This document shows positions 20,864-31,610 of a stretch of 64,000 bases of DNA, piece after piece. The position numbers and the translations under genes were made by a program. Each line of letters starts with the position of its first letter. Position 1 is the stretch's first letter. Source of the stretch: Pseudoxanthomonas sp. PXM03 (GTDB lineage Bacteria; Pseudomonadota; Gammaproteobacteria; Xanthomonadales; Xanthomonadaceae); assembly GCF_014852005.1 (NCBI RefSeq), contig NZ_JACVAU010000001.1, forward strand, positions 270,001 to 334,000, in the 5' to 3' direction. The notes beneath the pieces are model-generated. The model was given only the letters and a program-made list of their open reading frames with translations, was not told the origin of the DNA and searched no databases.

Positions 20864-21076
20864 ATGGGCATCGTCAACATCGACGACGCGCTGCACGACC
20901 AGCTCCGCCGCGCCTGCACCGTCAGTCACCGCTCGATCAATGCGCAGGCCAACTTCTGGATCAAGGTCGGGATGCTGTGCGAGATGCACCCGGAACTGAG
21001 CTTCCAGGACATCGTCGCCAATGAACTGCGCGCGGCGGGTGTGCAACCGCAGCCAGTGCGCCCGGGACACGCGTGA
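20864..21076 (+). CDS. ParD-like ribbon-helix-helix protein
   Basis: A 70-residue protein of the ParD_like family (PF11903 by recognition): MGIVNIDDALHDQLRRACTV, then HRSINAQANFWIKVGMLCEM and PELSFQDIVANEL. The pattern is a short strand plus two helices as in RHH antitoxins and repressors. Its stop overlaps the GTG start of the methionine aminopeptidase gene by 4 nt (GTGA), so both are translated together. An upstream in-frame ATG at 20834 exists but the start at 20864 fits the family. It occupies the antitoxin position although its partner is not a classical toxin. Confidence 0.85.
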   Translation: MGIVNIDDALHDQLRRACTVSHRSINAQANFWIKVGMLCEMHPELSFQDIVANELRAAGVQPQPVRPGHA

Positions 21077-21849
21077 TCAAGCGCGAGACCGAGCTTGCGT
21101 TGATGGCGGAGGCCGGCGCATTGCTGGCCTCCGTGTTCGACGCGCTCGGCGGGCTCACCCTGGAAGGCATGAGCACGATGGCGATCAACGACTTCGTCGA
21201 GCGCATGATCGTGGACGACCTGCACGCGCGGCCCACCAGCAAGGGGCAGTACGACTTCCCCTACGTGCTGAATGCCTCGATCGACGACGTGGTCTGCCAT
21301 GGCATGCCGTCGGAAGCGGATGTGCTGCGCAGCGGCCAGATCGTCAACCTGGACATCACGCTGGAGAAGAACGGCTACATCGCCGATTCCAGCACTACGT
21401 ATCTCGTCGGCGAGGTGGCGTATCCGGCGCGGCGCTTGGTGGCAGCCACGTACAGCGCCATGTGGAAGGGCATCGCCGCCGTACGTCCCGGTGCGCGGCT
21501 GGGCGACATCGGCCATGCCATCGCGCAGTACGCGCGCCAACAGGGCTATAGCGTGGTCAAGGAGTACGGCGGCCACGGCATTGGCCGCGAGATGCACGAA
21601 GCCCCGCACGTGCATCACTACGGCAGGCCCGGCACCGGTCTGGAACTGGAGGAAGGCATGGTGTTCACCATCGAGCCGATGTTGAACCAGGGCCGCGCCG
21701 CGATCCGCTCGCGCCCCGACCAGTGGCCGGTGCATACGCGCGACGGCAAGCTGTCCGCGCAGTTCGAACACACCATCGCCGTGACCCGCACCGGCGCGCG
21801 GGTGCTGACGCTACGCAATGGCGAGACGCCGCCGCGCGACGTCCACTGA
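21073..21849 (+). CDS. map: Type I methionine aminopeptidase
   Basis: A 258-residue dinuclear metalloprotease that removes N-terminal Met from nascent proteins. Metal ligands visible: Asp in NLDITLEKNGYIADSSTT (two Asp), His in GHGIGREMHEAPHVHHY, Glu in FTIEPM and Glu in AQFEHT; VCHGMP carries the substrate His. Starts with GTG overlapping the ParD-like stop. Not next to rpsB-tsf, where the main map gene commonly sits, so it may be a second copy. It is about 14 kb from peptide deformylase, which acts just before MetAP. Confidence 0.93.
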   Translation: MIKRETELALMAEAGALLASVFDALGGLTLEGMSTMAINDFVERMIVDDLHARPTSKGQYDFPYVLNASIDDVVCHGMPSEADVLRSGQIVNLDITLEKNGYIADSSTTYLVGEVAYPARRLVAATYSAMWKGIAAVRPGARLGDIGHAIAQYARQQGYSVVKEYGGHGIGREMHEAPHVHHYGRPGTGLELEEGMVFTIEPMLNQGRAAIRSRPDQWPVHTRDGKLSAQFEHTIAVTRTGARVLTLRNGETPPRDVH

Positions 21850-21945
21850 ATCTCTGATCCCTGCTCACCCGCATGCGGAGGAGCGGGCGAGACGTCGCAT
21901 CGGCATCGTCTCTCGCGTCGCCGACGCGTCAATCCGATGTGCAGC

Positions 21946-22074
21946 TCAGGCCGCCACGCCGTCCGCGCTCGCCTGCGGTTCCGGTGGTTCGTCGGTCGGC
22001 GGCGGCTCGGGAGCGCGGCAGGCCACGCAGGCCAAGGCGAGCAGGGCAAGCAGGATGAGGCGGATCCGGATCAT
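21946..22074 (-). CDS. Small putative lipoprotein, 42 residues
   Basis: MIRIRLILLALLALACVACR followed by a Pro/Glu-rich tail (APEPPPTDEPPEPQ). The hydrophobic leader ends in two Cys (LALAC, VAC), close to but not an ideal lipobox. AGGAGG lies 8 nt before the ATG, strong support for translation. It is divergent from the SDR gene. Similar tiny Pro-rich lipoproteins are common but usually go unannotated. Function unknown. Confidence 0.65.
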   Translation of the reverse strand: MIRIRLILLALLALACVACRAPEPPPTDEPPEPQASADGVAA

Positions 22075-22132
22075 GGCGACGGTCCTCCTGTGACGTGGCG
22101 CTATGCTACGCGCATCGATGAAGGAGACGCAT

Positions 22133-22909
22133 GTGGCGGCGAACCGGTGGCGGTTGGACGGGCAATTGGCCTTGGTGACCGGGGCCAGTGCGGGCATCGG
22201 GCTGGCGATCACGCGCGAGCTGCTGGGCTTTGGTGCCGACGTGCTGCTGGTGGCACGCGACGAGGATGCCTTGCAGGCGGCGCGTGCCGAACTGGCGGAG
22301 GAATTCCCCGAGCGCGGCATCAGCACGCTGGCTGCCGACGTGGCGGACGACGAGGATCGCCGCGCCATCCTGGACTGGGTGGAAGACCACGATGACGGCC
22401 TCAACATCCTGGTGAACAACGCTGGCGGCAACGTCACGCGCGCGGCGGTGGACTACACCGAGGACGAGTGGCGCAACATCTTCGAGACCAACCTGTTCTC
22501 GGCATTCGAGCTGTCGCGCTACGCGCATCCGCTGCTGACGCGGCATGCCGCCTCGTGCATCGTCAACGTGGGCAGCGTATCCGGCATCACCGCCGTGCGC
22601 AGCGGCGCGCCCTATGGCATGACCAAGGCCGCGCTGCACCAGCTCACCCGCAACCTGGCCGCCGAGTGGGCCGAGGACGGCGTGCGCGTGAACGCGGTGG
22701 CGCCGTGGTACATCCGCACGCGCCGTACGTCCGGGCCCCTGTCGGATCCGGACTACTACGACGAAGTGGTCGCGCATACGCCGATGCGCCGGATCGGCGA
22801 ACCGGAGGAAGTCGCGGCTGCGGTGGGCTTCCTGTGCCTGCCTGCGTCCAGTTATGTCACCGGCGAATGCATCGCCGTGGACGGCGGGTTCCTGCGTTAC
22901 GGGTTCTGA
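22133..22909 (+). CDS. SDR oxidoreductase, tropinone reductase-like
   Basis: A 258-residue NAD(P)-dependent short-chain dehydrogenase. Cofactor motif [12 protein letters not shown] in VNNAGGNVT, catalytic Ser in NVGSVSGI and Tyr-x-x-x-Lys in YGMTK, and a [20 protein letters not shown]-like C-terminal segment. GTG at 22133 is chosen because AAGGAG lies exactly 6 nt upstream; ATG codons at 22118 and 22103 are in frame but the former precedes or overlaps the ribosome site. The 3' end overlaps the convergent gene by 13 nt. Substrate unknown. Confidence 0.88.
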   Translation: MAANRWRLDGQLALVTGASAGIGLAITRELLGFGADVLLVARDEDALQAARAELAEEFPERGISTLAADVADDEDRRAILDWVEDHDDGLNILVNNAGGNVTRAAVDYTEDEWRNIFETNLFSAFELSRYAHPLLTRHAASCIVNVGSVSGITAVRSGAPYGMTKAALHQLTRNLAAEWAEDGVRVNAVAPWYIRTRRTSGPLSDPDYYDEVVAHTPMRRIGEPEEVAAAVGFLCLPASSYVTGECIAVDGGFLRYGF

Positions 22910-23556
22910 GCCGCCGCCTCGGGCGCGCGGAACACCACCCGGCCGTCCGCATCCAGCACTTCGATGCGGGCGTCGCCGGCACGATCCACGCGCAGGCGGA
23001 TGCGGTCCTTGCCGCTCGCGTCGGCCAGCAGGATCTCGGCATCGTTGTGTTCGTTCTGGATCACGATGCGGCGCGTGGCCTGCCTGGCCGCGTCGAGCAC
23101 CTTCACGTGCGAGGGCACGGCCTGGTTGATCTGCAGGCCGCTGCTGATGGGCTCGCCGTCGGCGCCGATGCGCGTCAGCAGGCCGATGGCGTCCATGTTG
23201 GGATTGTCGAAGGCGAGCGCCGAGACCTTGCCGGCCTCGACGTCGGTGAGTGCAAGGCCGCCGACTTCGTTGCCCTTGCGGTCGTAGAACACCAGTCCCG
23301 CGGGCGTGACGGCGCGCTTGAAGGTTTCTCCATTCAACATCGGCGGCGGAAAGCGTTGCTGGTTGGTCAGCACCACGCGCGGCGTGCCGTCCGCGTCCAC
23401 GACGTCCAGCCGCTCCACCGACAACCGTTCGAAATGCGGGTCGGGCGCCTTGAAGGCCACCAGCAGCAAGGCGATGAAGGCCATGGTCAGCGCGCCGGCG
23501 TAGGCACGCATCAGGCGCATCTCGCGGAGCAGGCGGGGCAGGGGGTCGTGCGGCAT
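22897..23556 (-). CDS. Single-pass membrane protein of unknown function
   Basis: 219 residues: a basic N terminus, one transmembrane helix ([17 protein letters not shown], about residues 19-35), then a beta-rich exported domain with repeating patterns such as [45 protein letters not shown] and [16 protein letters not shown], which suggests a beta-propeller-like or repeated-strand fold. No family recognised with confidence. Confidence 0.75.
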   Translation of the reverse strand: MPHDPLPRLLREMRLMRAYAGALTMAFIALLLVAFKAPDPHFERLSVERLDVVDADGTPRVVLTNQQRFPPPMLNGETFKRAVTPAGLVFYDRKGNEVGGLALTDVEAGKVSALAFDNPNMDAIGLLTRIGADGEPISSGLQINQAVPSHVKVLDAARQATRRIVIQNEHNDAEILLADASGKDRIRLRVDRAGDARIEVLDADGRVVFRAPEAAAQNP

Positions 23557-23737
23557 CGGTCAGTCTCCCGGGGCGGAACACCCGATTCTACCCAGCGCCC
23601 TGCGCACGCGTGCCGCATCGCCATCCGCGATGTTCCGTAGTGCGGCGACAGTCGCCACGGTGCGACGGAGGGTGCGATTGAAGTTCGTTTTACACGCACG
23701 ACGTAGCGTGTGCCGACCTGGAGATGAGGACATCGGG

Positions 23738-24793
23738 ATGCGGCGATGGATCAAGCGCGGGCTGTTGGCCTGCCTGGCGGCGATGCTGGTGGTGGGAGTC
23801 GGAGGGTTCGCCTACGTATACACGCTGGACCTGGATGCACAGCCGCCTGCGGATCCGGACAGCACGGTGGCGGACCTGGCCTTCATGCGCGATGTGCTGC
23901 CGCCAACGCGCGGGAAGATCCTGGCGGTGGTCACCAGCACCTCGCACTTCCCGGGTGGCGAGAAGAACGCGGGCTTCGAGCTGACCGAACTGGCGCGGGC
24001 GTACTACGTGTTCCGGGCCAACGGCTATGACGTCGACATCGCCAGTCCGCAAGGGGGATCACCGCCGATGCGGCGGGATGACGAGGACATGGTCGAAGCC
24101 GACCATGCCTTCCTCAACGATGCCGTCGCGCGCGGGAAACTCGATGCCAGCCTGCCAGTGCGCGAAGTGGATCCCGAACGTTACGCGGCGGTGTACTTCG
24201 TCGGCGGCAAGGGCACGATGTTCGACTTCCCCGATGATCCAGCCATCCAGCGGCTGGTACGCGCGGTGTACCAGGCAGGCGGCGTGATTGGCGCGGTGTG
24301 CCACGGGCCGGCCGCGTTGCTGGAGGTGACGCTGGACGATGGCACGCCGCTGCTGCGCGGCCGTCGCGTGGCCGGATTCAGCAATGCGGAAGAGTTGTTC
24401 CTGATCGAGGATGCACGCGCGCGCTTCCCGTACCTGTTGCAGGACCGCCTGGTGGAAAAAGGCGCGCGTTACGTGGAGGGTCCGATGTACCTGGACAACA
24501 CCGTGGTCGATGGTCGGGTGATCACCGGACAGAATCCGTGGTCGACATGGTCCACTGCGGAGGCGATGGTCCGTGCGCTGGGCCATGCGCCGGTCGCGCG
24601 CGCACCGGGACGCGACGAGTTGGCGGTGCAGGTGCTGGCGGCCTATCACGCGCATGGTGTCGATGACGCGCGCAAGGCGCGTGCGGAGCGGCCGGGGGCG
24701 GACAAGCGCTTGCTGTTGATGCATGCGCTGGTGGCCGCCATGCAGGGGCGACTCGGTGATGCGTGGCGGTTGCAGGCGCTGGCGCGCGACTGA
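23738..24793 (+). CDS. Membrane-anchored DJ-1/PfpI family protein
   Basis: 351 residues with an N-terminal helix (GLLACLAAMLVVGVGGFAYVY) and a DJ-1/PfpI glutamine amidotransferase-like domain: VVTSTSHFPGGEKNAGFELTE, DIASPQGG, YFVGGKGTMFDF and the nucleophile elbow GAVCHGPAALL with the conserved Cys. NVTGQNPWST-like TGQNPWSTWS follows, typical of the Hsp31/chaperone-glyoxalase branch. A ~60-residue C-terminal helical extension is unusual. It may repair glycated or aldehyde-modified compounds at the membrane; this is inference. Confidence 0.85.
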   Translation: MRRWIKRGLLACLAAMLVVGVGGFAYVYTLDLDAQPPADPDSTVADLAFMRDVLPPTRGKILAVVTSTSHFPGGEKNAGFELTELARAYYVFRANGYDVDIASPQGGSPPMRRDDEDMVEADHAFLNDAVARGKLDASLPVREVDPERYAAVYFVGGKGTMFDFPDDPAIQRLVRAVYQAGGVIGAVCHGPAALLEVTLDDGTPLLRGRRVAGFSNAEELFLIEDARARFPYLLQDRLVEKGARYVEGPMYLDNTVVDGRVITGQNPWSTWSTAEAMVRALGHAPVARAPGRDELAVQVLAAYHAHGVDDARKARAERPGADKRLLLMHALVAAMQGRLGDAWRLQALARD

Positions 24794-24840
24794 GGGGCAT
24801 GCAACGGCGAGGCGCCGATGCAGGGATCAAGGGCCTAGCG

Positions 24841-25494
24841 TCATTGCCCGCAGTTGCTTTCGCTGACGATGCGCGCGACGCGCTCGTGTTCGGCCTTGTT
24901 CCGATCGACGTTCTCGCGGCGGGCGAAGCGCCAGGCCACTTCGGTTTCGTCGAGGCGCTTCTGCCACGCCTCACAGAGCGCGCCATCGGGCACGCGGGCG
25001 CAGGTGTCGCGCACGACTTCGCAGGCCTGGCCGGCGCCGGATTGCGGGTTGCCATCCAGTCCCACTGTCCGCAACGTCACGCAGCGCGAGGCGGGTTCGC
25101 TGTCTTCGGTGACGTAGGTGCCCTTGTCGTGCGTGGTGCACTGGAACAGCACCGGCGGGGGCAGCCGGCGCGCGCTGCCGGCGGTCGCTGGCACGGCAGG
25201 TGTTGCGGATGCGGGCGCCGCAGGCGCGGCCATGGCCGGTGATGCCTGCGCGGGCGAAGCGGGCGACGTGGCCGTGGGCGCGGACGTCATCGGCACCGTG
25301 TTGACGCCCTGCATGGTGCGCGCTTCCTGCTTCATGCCTTTGGGGCATGGCGAATTCTGCAGCGTCAGTGCGCCGCTCGCATCCGTGCAGCGGTAGATGG
25401 TCACTTCGTCCGCGTGGGCGGCCGGGGTCGCGGTGATCCAGCACAGGACCAGCAACGGAAGACAGGCGGTGGTGGCGCGTACGGGGGGACTCAT
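24841..25494 (-). CDS. DUF4124-domain secreted protein B
   Basis: 217 residues with a signal peptide (CLPLLVLCWITATPAAHA) and an N-terminal DUF4124-like unit, VTIYRCTDASGALTLQNSPC, then a long Ala/Pro/Thr linker (about 60-115) and a Cys-containing C-terminal domain (FQCTTHDKGTYVTEDS, CEVVRDTCARVPDGALC). Its ATG overlaps the stop of the upstream paralogue by 4 nt, so they form one operon. Confidence 0.82.
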   Translation of the reverse strand: MSPPVRATTACLPLLVLCWITATPAAHADEVTIYRCTDASGALTLQNSPCPKGMKQEARTMQGVNTVPMTSAPTATSPASPAQASPAMAAPAAPASATPAVPATAGSARRLPPPVLFQCTTHDKGTYVTEDSEPASRCVTLRTVGLDGNPQSGAGQACEVVRDTCARVPDGALCEAWQKRLDETEVAWRFARRENVDRNKAEHERVARIVSESNCGQ

Positions 25495-26207
25495 GGATTC
25501 CTGCAATCGTTGGCGATGCGCGCGTCGATGCCGCGCTGTTCCAAGTCTAGCGCGCGCCGCTCGCTCGACATGGCGCTGCCGTAGCGGCGCAGGATCTCGT
25601 AGCGGCGGTCGGAGAGGCGCGCGCACACTTCCTGTTGTGGCAACGGGTGGCAGGTGTCGCGGACCCAGGTGCCGCCGGGCAGGATCACCGGGCCATACCC
25701 CGGATAGTGGCCGCCCGGGGGACGCGGCGGCCGACGGTCACCGCTTTCGAAGGACAGATGGCCGTTGCCGACCGAGACGCTGCCGGACACGCTGGTACCG
25801 CTGCCGATGCGCGGCCAGGTGGGATAGGCCACGCCATACGGGACCCAGCGCGGATTGCCGTCGTCGTTGTCGCTGGTGTAGAGCTTGCCCTCGGGCGTGG
25901 TGCATTCGTACATCGGCCGCGGCGGGGTGAGGTACACCACGCGCGTGGGGGGCGGCTCGGCAGGCGGCGGCGCGGGCGCAGGCGCAGCGACAGCAGGCGG
26001 TGGCACGGGATCCAGCGGCCGTTGCATCGCACGGACTTCCTGCTTCTCGCCTTTCAGGCACGGCGAATCGCGCAGCGCCACGCTGCCGTTGGCGGTCACG
26101 CAGCGGTAGATGGTGACCTGCCCGGCGCCGGGCGTCGCCTGCGCGCCCATGGCGGCGGGCGACAGCGTCAGCAGCATCGTCAACAGCGGTGGGGCGAGGC
26201 GGAGCAT
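25491..26207 (-). CDS. DUF4124-domain secreted protein A
   Basis: 238 residues; same plan as its neighbour: signal peptide (LLTMLLTLSPAAMGAQA), VTIYRCVTANGSVALRDSPC, a Pro/Ala linker, and a C-terminal domain with YECTTPEGKLYTSDNDDGNP and RDTCHPLPQQEVCARL. The Cys spacing corresponds to that of the second protein, so the pair arose by duplication. A start further upstream (26276) is open but 26207 gives the signal peptide. Disulphide-bonded periplasmic protein is likely; role unknown. Confidence 0.82.
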   Translation of the reverse strand: MLRLAPPLLTMLLTLSPAAMGAQATPGAGQVTIYRCVTANGSVALRDSPCLKGEKQEVRAMQRPLDPVPPPAVAAPAPAPPPAEPPPTRVVYLTPPRPMYECTTPEGKLYTSDNDDGNPRWVPYGVAYPTWPRIGSGTSVSGSVSVGNGHLSFESGDRRPPRPPGGHYPGYGPVILPGGTWVRDTCHPLPQQEVCARLSDRRYEILRRYGSAMSSERRALDLEQRGIDARIANDCRNP

Positions 26208-26272
26208 GCGGCCATGGTGCGCGCGTGCCGGAGGGATGGGAAGGTGGAAGGACGGCCGTGTACGGCCGCCGG

Positions 26273-26836
26273 TCATTCGCGCAGCGATTGGCCGGTCAGT
26301 GCATCACGGATGACCGTGGGACGGGCGAGGCCGCCCGTGTGGCCGGCAACGACGGCGTCGACGCGTGGCAGCAGCAGCGGGTCCAGGGCGTCGCGGTCGC
26401 TGACGGCGGGCTTGCCGCTGAGGTTCGCACTGGTGGACACCAGTGCGCCGCCATAGGCCTGGCACAGGCCGATCACGACCGGGTGTTCGCTCACGCGCAC
26501 GGCGATGCCGCGGTGCACGCCGGTGATCCAGCGGGGGGCCTGCGCGGTGGCGGGCATCACCCAGGTGTGAGGGCCTGGCCAGCTGGACAGGACCTCGGTG
26601 AGGCGGTCCGTTGGAACGGCGGCGACATCGATCAGCGGCTTGAGCTGTTCCAGCGTGGCGGCGATGAGGATCAGCCCCTTCTCCACCGGGCGCTGCTTGA
26701 TCGCCAGCAGCCGGTGCACCGCGCCTTCGTCGAACGGATCGCAGCCCAGGCCCCACACCGCCTCGGTGGGGTAGGCGACGATGCCGCCACTGCGGATGAC
26801 TTCCGCGGCTTCCTCGATGGTCCGTTCGATGGGCAT
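26273..26836 (-). CDS. tsaC: Threonylcarbamoyl-AMP synthase TsaC (YrdC family)
   Basis: 187 residues; makes L-threonylcarbamoyl-AMP for the t6A37 tRNA modification. Visible: GGIVAYPTEAVWGLGCDP, LLAIKQRPVEKGLILIAA, VMPATAQAPRW, RVSEHPVV and VSTSANLSGKPA. Follows topA by 24 nt on the same strand, probably co-transcribed. Confidence 0.95.
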   Translation of the reverse strand: MPIERTIEEAAEVIRSGGIVAYPTEAVWGLGCDPFDEGAVHRLLAIKQRPVEKGLILIAATLEQLKPLIDVAAVPTDRLTEVLSSWPGPHTWVMPATAQAPRWITGVHRGIAVRVSEHPVVIGLCQAYGGALVSTSANLSGKPAVSDRDALDPLLLPRVDAVVAGHTGGLARPTVIRDALTGQSLRE

Positions 26837-26860
26837 GGCGTCGTCGGCGTCGTGGTGGGG

Positions 26861-29383
<2,523 letters not shown>

Positions 29384-29460
29384 GTCAGGGGTTCAGGGGA
29401 GTTCGGGTGGGCCGTCCGGGGCCGGCTAGGGTGGCCCAGATGCGGGCGCCAGAGAAGCGG

Positions 29461-29504
29461 ACGCCCGGGGCGGGGGCCCCGGGCGTTCAGATTTCCTATT
29501 TATA
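29461..29504 (-). promoter_or_regulatory. topA promoter and GC-rich leader hairpin
   Basis: On the minus strand TATAAA (29504-29499) is the only AT-rich hexamer upstream of topA and a likely -10. Just downstream, arms 29461-29470 (ACGCCCGGGG) and 29477-29486 (CCCCGGGCGT) make a perfect 10-bp stem that would lie early in the topA leader, or would serve as a weak terminator for the gene at 29591. No T run follows it. Confidence 0.45.
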
Positions 29505-29590
29505 GTGGTGTCACGGCCGGCCCCGGCCTGTCAAGCCGCCGTGGTGGGGCCGGGCCGGGTTCCGTGACCCGGATCGCGCCGTTGGGCCGG

Positions 29591-30637
29591 TCAGCGGCTC
29601 ATCGAAAACAGGGCGGCGAAGGCCACCAGCATCAGGATCACCGCCCCGGCGATCAGCAGGCCGCCGATGATCAGCACCACCAGGGCCACCGACCCCAGTT
29701 CTTCGCGCTGGCGCCCCGGTTGCGAGGTGAAAGCCCACTTGTCGACCACCAGCGTGTCGCAGACCAGGTCATGCAGGGCCTGCTTGCGCGACGTGAAGGC
29801 GGCCATGAGGAAGCCGATGCCGAGGATGACGGCCGACAGTATGGTGGCCCAGTAGCGGGCGAAGCCGCGCAGGAAGCTGATCCTGTCCCCGTCGGCGCGA
29901 ACCACTTTGATGCCGATGGCCAGTTTGCCGGGTGTGGCCATCAGCCCGGCTGCGGAGTGGAACCAGCCGTAGGCCATGGCAGAAAGCACGTACGAGATGG
30001 CAGTTTCGCCGACGTTGAAAGCGCCCGCCGCCCCCGAGAAGCCATCGGCGAACGAACTGCCCAAGCCCAGCAGCCCGGCGATGATGGTGGCCACGATGCC
30101 CACCGGGATGCCGATGGCGAATGCGTCGATGAAGCTGGCCGCCACGCGCTTCCAGAAACCGGCATACACCACGTGACCGTCCGCGACGGGGGGGCTGTAG
30201 GTGACGCGGCCCATGTCCGCGCGTGGTGCTGCATAGGGCGACACGGCCGCCTCCGGGGATTCCCCCGCCGCAACCGCGCGGGTGGCGGCGGCTGCGGCCG
30301 CCACGGCATCGGACTGGCTGGCATGCGCGGGCGCATGCCGTGCATAACTGGGTTCGCTGGCGGTGAAAACGGCCCGGCCGGTCAGCGGACGGTCTACGGG
30401 TGCCGGCTCCGGTTCGGGCTCCTGCGCGGCGGGCGCAGGTGAAGCCGGGACGGGGCGCGTGTCCGCGATGCCGAGTTCGACCGCGAGTTCGCCCAGCGGC
30501 GTCCACTGGTTCATGCCCTCGCGCCAGGCAAGCGATGCACTGGTCAGGGCACCGGAACGGTAGAGCCCCGTGAGAGCCTCCGGGGACACCGGGCCTTGGC
30601 GCTCGTGCCGGATATCAACGTAATACCACTCGGTCAT
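29591..30637 (-). CDS. GYF_2 plus RDD membrane protein, paralogue 1
   Basis: 348 residues. N-terminal GYF_2 domain (about 1-55): EWYYVDIRHERQGPVSPEAL, then SLAWREGMNQWTPLGEL. A Pro/Ala-rich linker (60-150) leads to an RDD-type membrane domain: YAGFWKRVAASFIDAFAIGI, SAAGLMATPGKLAIGIKVV and RKQALHDLVCDTLVVDK, ending in a hydrophobic tail helix. Last gene of the three-gene GYF_2 set. RDD proteins are poorly characterised; transport or scaffold roles have been proposed. Confidence 0.88.
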   Translation of the reverse strand: MTEWYYVDIRHERQGPVSPEALTGLYRSGALTSASLAWREGMNQWTPLGELAVELGIADTRPVPASPAPAAQEPEPEPAPVDRPLTGRAVFTASEPSYARHAPAHASQSDAVAAAAAATRAVAAGESPEAAVSPYAAPRADMGRVTYSPPVADGHVVYAGFWKRVAASFIDAFAIGIPVGIVATIIAGLLGLGSSFADGFSGAAGAFNVGETAISYVLSAMAYGWFHSAAGLMATPGKLAIGIKVVRADGDRISFLRGFARYWATILSAVILGIGFLMAAFTSRKQALHDLVCDTLVVDKWAFTSQPGRQREELGSVALVVLIIGGLLIAGAVILMLVAFAALFSMSR

Positions 30638-30656
30638 GCAGGGTCTCCTTGCCCTT

Positions 30657-31559
30657 TCAGGATTGTGTGGCCAGTGGAATCAGGATGGCGGCCATCATGG
30701 CGATGAAGATCAGCCCGTAGATGACGCCCGCGATCGCCAGGATCACCTTGGTGGCGGTGCCGAGGCCGCGCTGCTGCCAGTCGGGATGCGCGGTGTACGC
30801 CCAGCGATCCACCACCAGCGTGCCCACCGCCATGTCGTGCAGGCCCTGCTTGCGCTCGGTGAAGGCCGCGATCAGGTAGCCGATGTACAGCGTGAGGTAG
30901 TTCAGCATGACGGCCAGCCATCGCAGCAGCGCGCGACCCAGCGTCAGGCGGCGCCCGTCGATGTCGGTGACCTTGATGCCGACCGCCATCTTGCCCAGCG
31001 TGGCCTGCTTGCCCGAGGACTCGAAACCGACGTAGTACGCCGCACTGATCACCGGATACAGCAGGTAGACCAGCGCCATCATGCCGAACATCGCCGCCAT
31101 GCCTTCGGCGTCGTTCCCGCCGCGCATCAGCAGGCTGCCGCCGACGCCCAGCACGACCACGCACACGATGAGTACCAGGTAGTAGGCGAAGCCCACCACC
31201 ATCGAGTCGATGAAAAGCGCCGCGAGGCGCCGCCAGAAGCCAGCGAGCACCACGTCGCCATCGCCCACGTAATGCTGTTCCGTTGCGATCTGTGCCGCAG
31301 GCGGTGCGTAAGGCGCGTCTGCGGCGGGGATGTGGAGTTCAGTGGCGTCGTCGGCACCCTCTGCCGGCGGGTCCATCGTGCCGACCGGCAGGTCCAGTTC
31401 GGAGGCCAGCGCACTCAGCGGCTTCCAGTCCTCCAGTCCCTCTCGCCACACCAGGGACTGCGCGCCCAGGCGCGCCTGGCGGACATGGCCGCCGAGTTCC
31501 CCGGCCGTGAACGGCCCCTGCCGCTGCCCTTGGGCGTCGGCGTAATACCAGTGCGTCAT
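30657..31559 (-). CDS. GYF_2 plus RDD membrane protein, paralogue 2
   Basis: 300 residues with the same architecture as the next gene: HWYYADAQGQRQGPFTAGEL and SLVWREGLEDWKPLSAL in the GYF_2 part, shorter linker, then LAGFWRRLAALFIDSMVVGF, SSGKQATLGKMAVGIKVTDI and RKQGLHDMAVGTLVVDRW. The gap to its paralogue is 19 nt. Clearly a tandem duplicate that has diverged in the linker and membrane segments. Confidence 0.88.
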   Translation of the reverse strand: MTHWYYADAQGQRQGPFTAGELGGHVRQARLGAQSLVWREGLEDWKPLSALASELDLPVGTMDPPAEGADDATELHIPAADAPYAPPAAQIATEQHYVGDGDVVLAGFWRRLAALFIDSMVVGFAYYLVLIVCVVVLGVGGSLLMRGGNDAEGMAAMFGMMALVYLLYPVISAAYYVGFESSGKQATLGKMAVGIKVTDIDGRRLTLGRALLRWLAVMLNYLTLYIGYLIAAFTERKQGLHDMAVGTLVVDRWAYTAHPDWQQRGLGTATKVILAIAGVIYGLIFIAMMAAILIPLATQS

Positions 31560-31610
31560 GCGTTCGATCCCCGATGAAATACGTGGCCTGCCGCGCCACG
31601 TCGACGTTCC

